Source of the DNA: an uncultured Clostridia bacterium
Lineage (GTDB): Bacteria > Bacillota > Clostridia > Christensenellales > Borkfalkiaceae
DNA: 64,000 nucleotides
Direction: 5' to 3'
NCBI GenBank assembly: GCA_934796775.1
Contig: CAKVPH010000008.1
Location: 29,002-93,001, forward strand
A program made the translations under genes and the position numbers. Below are positions 60,647 to 64,000 of the stretch, piece by piece; position 1 is the stretch's first letter; the number at the start of each line of letters is the position of its first letter. Below the pieces are notes generated by a model that worked only from the letters and a program-made list of their open reading frames with translations, was not told where the DNA came from and did not search any database.

Positions 60647-61867
60647 ATGGAAGCTAACGAACTTATAAAATTATCTGAAAACAAATGCGCTTTGTCTTTT
60701 GAAAAAGCGGAAGAAATAAGCCTTTATAATCAGGAAAAAGTATTAAAGGCTTTTCAAAACAACAAGGTTGCTTTAAGGCACTTTTATCCTACCACGGGTT
60801 ACGGTTACGGCGACGAAGGCAAGGAAACGCTTTGCAAAATTTACGCCGAAGTTTTCGGTGCGGAAAAAGCTTTGGTTTCGCCCGCTTTATTATCGGGTAC
60901 TCACGCGATAACCGTCGCGCTTTTCGGCGTTTTGGTAACGGGCGATAAAATGCTTTCGGTAACAGGTGAACCTTACGATACCTTGCGAGAGTGTATTTAT
61001 GGCGAAAATAACGGATCTTTGAAAGATTACGGAATAAAATACGAATCTATCCCGATGAAAGACGGTAAAATAGATATTCAAAAAACGCTTGAAAAAATCG
61101 AACATGAGAATATAAAGATGCTGTATATTCAAAGGTCGCGCGGGTACGAGTGGCGCGATTCGCTTTCGGTAAAAGAAATAGGCGAGTTCGTCGGCTCAGT
61201 CCGCGGAGCGGGGTATAACGGCTGCATTTTTGTTGATAACTGCTATGGCGAATTTGTCGAGCCGCAGGAACCTACCGACGTCGGTGCAGACGTTGCCTGC
61301 GGATCGCTTATAAAAAATCCCGGTGGCGGGTTAGCGCCAACGGGCGGCTATATTGCGGGAACCGAAAAGTATATTTCTCGTATAGAAGGCAGGCTTACCG
61401 CTCCGTCCGTCGGAAACGAAGTAGGTTCTTACGCTTTCGGTTATCAGTATTTTTATCAAGGGTTGTTTTTGGCTCCGCACGTCGTAAAGGAAGCTATAAA
61501 GGGCAGTTTGCTTATAGGTACCGCCATGCACGAACTCGGCTTTACCACGCTTCCCGATATAGACAAAACGCCTACGGATATTACGCGTTCGGTAATTTTT
61601 AACGACCGCGAAAAACTTATAGACTTTATTCAGTCAGTTCAGGACGTTTCTCCCGTCGATAGTTTTGTTAAACTTTTAGCATGGGATATGCCGGGGTATG
61701 ACGATCAGGTTATAATGGCGGCAGGTTGTTTTGTTCAAGGCGCGTCTATAGAGCTTTCGGCAGACGCCCCCGTAAAACCGCCTTATATTGCGTATATTCA
61801 GGGCGGTCTTACATACGAACACTGCAAAATAGCCTTAAAGCAAATGCTTTCAAAATTACTTAAATGA
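60647..61867 (+). CDS. Methionine gamma-lyase-family PLP enzyme (YnbB-like)
   Basis: A 406-residue protein of the family often named 'aluminium resistance protein'. It has a fold-type I PLP layout: 'YPTTGYGYGDEGKETLCKIYAEVFGAEKALVSPALLSGTHAI' at the N-terminus and 'ADVACGSLIKNPGGGLAPTGGYIAG' near residue 222, where the Lys should hold PLP. In Bacillus subtilis, ynbB lies after miaA and hfq in the same mismatch-repair neighbourhood, consistent with its place here after mutL. The start has no good Shine-Dalgarno. The substrate is a sulfur-containing or related amino acid, unproven. Confidence 0.9.
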   Translation: MEANELIKLSENKCALSFEKAEEISLYNQEKVLKAFQNNKVALRHFYPTTGYGYGDEGKETLCKIYAEVFGAEKALVSPALLSGTHAITVALFGVLVTGDKMLSVTGEPYDTLRECIYGENNGSLKDYGIKYESIPMKDGKIDIQKTLEKIEHENIKMLYIQRSRGYEWRDSLSVKEIGEFVGSVRGAGYNGCIFVDNCYGEFVEPQEPTDVGADVACGSLIKNPGGGLAPTGGYIAGTEKYISRIEGRLTAPSVGNEVGSYAFGYQYFYQGLFLAPHVVKEAIKGSLLIGTAMHELGFTTLPDIDKTPTDITRSVIFNDREKLIDFIQSVQDVSPVDSFVKLLAWDMPGYDDQVIMAAGCFVQGASIELSADAPVKPPYIAYIQGGLTYEHCKIALKQMLSKLLK

Positions 61868-62352
61868 ACCAAGGTTTTCCGCCCGTTTATTTTCCGGATA
61901 GTCGCGTTTTAATACTCGGCTCGTTTCCGAGCGTTAAGTCCAGAGAAGACGGATTTTATTACGGCAACAAACAAAACAGATTCTGGAAGACTTTATCCCA
62001 AATTTTCAGCTCAGAGCTTCCGCGTAATAAAGAGCAAAAAATCAAACTTTTAAAAGCGCATAAAATCGCACTTTGGGATATAGTGGAAAAGTGCGATATA
62101 AAGGGCAGTAAGGATAGCGATATTAAAGGCGACGCATACATGATAAGTGCCGTTAATGAACTTATAGCCGCATTTTCTTGCGAACTTATAATTTGCAACG
62201 GTAAAAAATCGTACGAGATTTTTACGGCAAATTTCAGCGTTGATATTCCCGTTATATATCTGCCGTCAACAAGTATGGCAAACGTATCGTTTGACTTTAA
62301 TAAATGGAAAAACGCCCTTGATTTTTTAAACGAAGATAAAAATTATGACTGA
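61864..62352 (+). CDS. MUG/DNA-deoxyinosine glycosylase-like protein
   Basis: A 162-residue protein of the uracil-DNA-glycosylase superfamily, MUG branch: 'VLILGSFPSVKSREDGFYYGNKQNRFWKTLSQIF' (motif 1, with the Gly-Ser-x-Pro turn) and 'IALWDIVEKCDIKGSKDSDIKG', ending with 'NGKKSYEIF' and 'LPSTSMANVSFD' (motif 2 type). It would remove uracil, hypoxanthine or related damaged bases. Its start overlaps the ynbB stop by 4 bp, and its end overlaps the next gene by 8 bp, so these DNA repair genes are coupled. Confidence 0.85.
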   Translation: MNQGFPPVYFPDSRVLILGSFPSVKSREDGFYYGNKQNRFWKTLSQIFSSELPRNKEQKIKLLKAHKIALWDIVEKCDIKGSKDSDIKGDAYMISAVNELIAAFSCELIICNGKKSYEIFTANFSVDIPVIYLPSTSMANVSFDFNKWKNALDFLNEDKNYD

Positions 62353-63034
62353 AACCGATCCCATACGAATTTACCTTAAAAATAGTGCAGACGAAACGTA
62401 TAAAGCGTTTCAGGCAAAGCTTATTCCTACCGTGCCGAGCGAAAAAATACTCGGCGTAAGAACGCCGCTCATCAGAGATTATGCAAAAAAGCTTGACGAC
62501 GACCGCATTATAAACGATTTTTTTAACGATCTTCCGCACGAATATTACGAAGAAGATAATCTGCATGCCTTTTTAATAGAGCGTGTAAAGGATTTTGGCA
62601 GGTGTTTAAGCTTAACCAAGGCTTTTTTGCCTTACATAGATAACTGGGCGACCTGCGACTGTTTTTTTCCGCCCGTGTTTAAAAAGCACAAACAGGAAAT
62701 GCGAAATTTTTCCATCGAATGCATGGCGTCGGATAAAATATATACCGTAAGGTACGGCATAGGCATCGCAATGAAAATGTTTTTAGGTGAAGATTTTGAT
62801 TGCTCTCTTGCCGAGATTATATCCGCAATAGATACTACCGATTATTACGTTCATATGATGGTTGCCTGGTATTTTGCAACGGCTCTTGCAAAAAATTATG
62901 ACGAAGTGCTTTATTATATAACAGATAAAAAGCTTGATAAAAAAACGCACAACAAAGCCATTCAAAAGGCGATAGAAAGCTATCGCGTAACGCAAAAGCA
63001 AAAGGATTATTTAAGAACTTTAAAAATCAAATAA
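62345..63034 (+). CDS. AlkD-like DNA alkylation repair protein
   Basis: A 229-residue all-helical protein with the pattern of HEAT-repeat alkylpurine glycosylases: 'SEKILGVRTPLIRDYAKKL' near residue 30, 'YYEEDNLHAFLIERV', 'DNWATCDCFFPPVFKKH' near residue 100 (the conserved Trp-x-x-x-Asp region) and 'YYVHMMVAWYFATALAKNYDEVLYYI'. AlkD excises positively charged alkyl bases, such as 3- or 7-methylpurines. This one resembles the AlkD2-type group and may have lost or changed activity. The stop is followed by repeat copy E. Confidence 0.85.
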   Translation: MTETDPIRIYLKNSADETYKAFQAKLIPTVPSEKILGVRTPLIRDYAKKLDDDRIINDFFNDLPHEYYEEDNLHAFLIERVKDFGRCLSLTKAFLPYIDNWATCDCFFPPVFKKHKQEMRNFSIECMASDKIYTVRYGIGIAMKMFLGEDFDCSLAEIISAIDTTDYYVHMMVAWYFATALAKNYDEVLYYITDKKLDKKTHNKAIQKAIESYRVTQKQKDYLRTLKIK

Positions 63035-63066
63035 GTGCAGATAATCAACTTATAGCCGCACTTTTC
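63034..63066 (+). repeat. Dispersed hairpin repeat, copy E
   Basis: AAGTGCAGATAATCAACTTA followed by TAGCCGCACTTTT. AAGTGC and ATAA pair with TTAT and GCACTT. It starts at the alkD-like stop codon and ends 16 bp before the next gene. Confidence 0.85.
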
Positions 63067-63081
63067 AGGAAATAATATAAT

Positions 63082-63684
63082 ATGGAATACTTGTTTTTCG
63101 ATATAGAATGCGCAAACTGTTATACGGGCAGGGGCAAAATTTACAGCTTCGGCTATTTATTAACCGACGAAAATTTTGTGCCTTTAAAAGGTCCTTGCGA
63201 CATTTTAATGAATCCCGTCTCTAACTTTGATCCGTACGTTAAAAAGAACATTTTAGCATATGATAGAAAGATGTTCAAAACGCTTCCCAAATTTAACGAA
63301 ATATATCCCGAAATCTGCGAGCTAATGTGTGCAAAAGATCGTATATGTTTCGGGTACGGAATACTCAACGATATTCATTTTTTAAAAGACGACTGTATGC
63401 GCTATTCTCTTCCCGAGATAAAAGCGGAGATATTCGATATACAACAACTTATCGAAATAATCGAGGATAAAAAAGCCAGAAAGCTCGACGTAGAGTATTC
63501 AGAGCGCACCACCGGCGAAGAAAGGCTTACTCACCGAAGCGATGAAGACGCCGTAAGAACGGCAAAAATCGCGCAAAGCTTATGCGCGGGAAAAGATAAA
63601 AAGCTCCATGAATATTTTTACGAATTTTTAAAAGAGCAAAATAAAACTTGCAAGAAAAAACAGGTAGATACCTCCGTTGTATAA
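63082..63684 (+). CDS. DEDDh-type 3'-5' exonuclease
   Basis: A 200-residue protein starting 'EYLFFDIECANCYTGRGKIYSFGYLL', an Exo I motif with Asp and Glu, then 'ICFGYGILNDIHFLKDDC' (Exo II Asp) and 'THRSDEDAVRTAKIAQSL' (Exo III His and Asp). It is a single-domain relative of DnaQ or DNA polymerase III epsilon. It may proofread, or trim DNA or RNA ends in the repair run that starts with miaB. It lies 47 bp after the AlkD-like gene, with repeat copy E between. Confidence 0.9.
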   Translation: MEYLFFDIECANCYTGRGKIYSFGYLLTDENFVPLKGPCDILMNPVSNFDPYVKKNILAYDRKMFKTLPKFNEIYPEICELMCAKDRICFGYGILNDIHFLKDDCMRYSLPEIKAEIFDIQQLIEIIEDKKARKLDVEYSERTTGEERLTHRSDEDAVRTAKIAQSLCAGKDKKLHEYFYEFLKEQNKTCKKKQVDTSVV

Positions 63685-63726
63685 GGCTGATAAAAGGGGC
63701 GAAAAACAAAAAGTGTGAGGGGAAAA

Positions 63727-63825
63727 ATGAAAAAGGACGTTACTTATAATACATTTGTTCCATTAAACGTTTACGACTATAAAGCGCAGTTCACAGAATT
63801 TAAAAAAGCAAATAACTGGCAATAA
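63727..63825 (+). CDS. Small ORF, 32 residues, unknown
   Basis: ATG at 63727 follows a good GAGGGG (about 6 bp) and runs 32 codons to TAA. The product, starting MKKDVTYNTFVPLNVYDYK and ending KKANNWQ, is charged and without a signal peptide. It could be a remnant of a longer gene, since the sequence next to it is an insertion-sequence end. The strong ribosome site argues that it is or was translated. Confidence 0.45.
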   Translation: MKKDVTYNTFVPLNVYDYKAQFTEFKKANNWQ

Positions 63826-63928
63826 GTAAGCATAAAGAATTTTTTACGTTGAACGTTATCTGTTGTATTAAATGAAAGTTTTATATAGTTTAATCAAATA
63901 AAAACGAAAGGTCGCAAGAATTTTGATA

Positions 63929-64000
63929 TGAACCCAAAAGTTTGGACAAAAATCTAATTAAATTATATGAGATTGAGTTCGGTATTGTACCGGACTCATT
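63929..64000. mobile_element. End of an IS3/IS150-type insertion sequence
   Basis: TGAACCCAAAAGTTTGGACA (63929-63948) resembles the terminal inverted repeat of IS150-group IS3 elements (TGA-CCCC-AAAA-GTT-GGACA). A hairpin, GAGT-T-CGGTA with TACCG-G-ACTC (63975-63997), follows. The transposase would lie outside the window. Both the second terminus and the target duplication are also outside, so the call rests on terminus recognition only. Confidence 0.6.

Overview
The window looks like chromosome from a low-GC, Gram-positive, spore-forming member of the Clostridia, probably an uncultured gut lineage. The evidence is: lipoproteins with Ser/Gly/Asn-rich linkers after the lipobox; Shine-Dalgarno and TTGACA/TATAAT promoters of Firmicutes type; a CIRCE element; the sporulation pair spoVT and spoVB-like with yabN/mazG in the Bacillus order; a PucR-type regulator; and class A PBP, miaB-mutS-mutL and ynbB genes. 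Genus cannot be fixed from sequence reading alone.

Layout. 1-138 holds the 3' end of a MazF-like toxin gene. 230-751 is a heat-shock Hsp20 gene with a CIRCE operator. 1386-5691 is an ABC-type operon whose first protein fuses a YwaF/TMEM164-like polytopic membrane domain to an ABC ATPase. A lipoprotein follows (5752-7965). 8500-21169 is a carbohydrate-use locus: a SASA-type esterase, two related TIM-barrel-like putative glycosidases (one exported lipoprotein, one cytosolic), a sugar ABC importer (binding protein and two permeases, no ATPase), a large wall or membrane-anchored protein, an AraC regulator and a six-hairpin-type glycosidase. A tRNA-Pro gene (21319-21395) is followed by 540 bp of hairpins and partial tRNA-Pro repeats.

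21936-27561 is a seven-gene minus-strand redox operon controlled by a divergent TetR gene. It contains an aldo/keto reductase and a flavodoxin in cytosolic form, the same two families again as lipoproteins, a ferredoxin-tailed aldo/keto reductase, a DUF1893 protein and an ECF-type S component. 28590-31137 is a second minus-strand operon (TetR, DUF998 membrane protein, GNAT, Vat/CatB-like acetyltransferase) that looks like a drug-modification cassette. Then come galK, a small unknown membrane protein with an overlapping leader ORF, an acetyltransferase, a cupin pseudogene, an esterase, tRNA-Ala, an M32 carboxypeptidase and a DUF308 protein.

38088-42826 is gyrB-gyrA, followed by a ZIP transporter. 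44017-48267 is spoVT-spoVB-mazG-dus, with a sigma-G-like promoter in front. After a flavin reductase, an XRE repressor, a PucR regulator and an S41 protease, a class A PBP lies divergent from a genome-maintenance run: miaB-mutS-mutL-ynbB-mug-like-alkD-like-DEDDh exonuclease. The right edge enters what looks like an IS3/IS150-type insertion sequence.

The least expected signals are a dispersed hairpin-forming 30-bp repeat (copies at 32601, 34121, 37117, 52911 and 63034), the YwaF-ABC fusion operon, and the paired cytosolic and lipoprotein redox enzymes.
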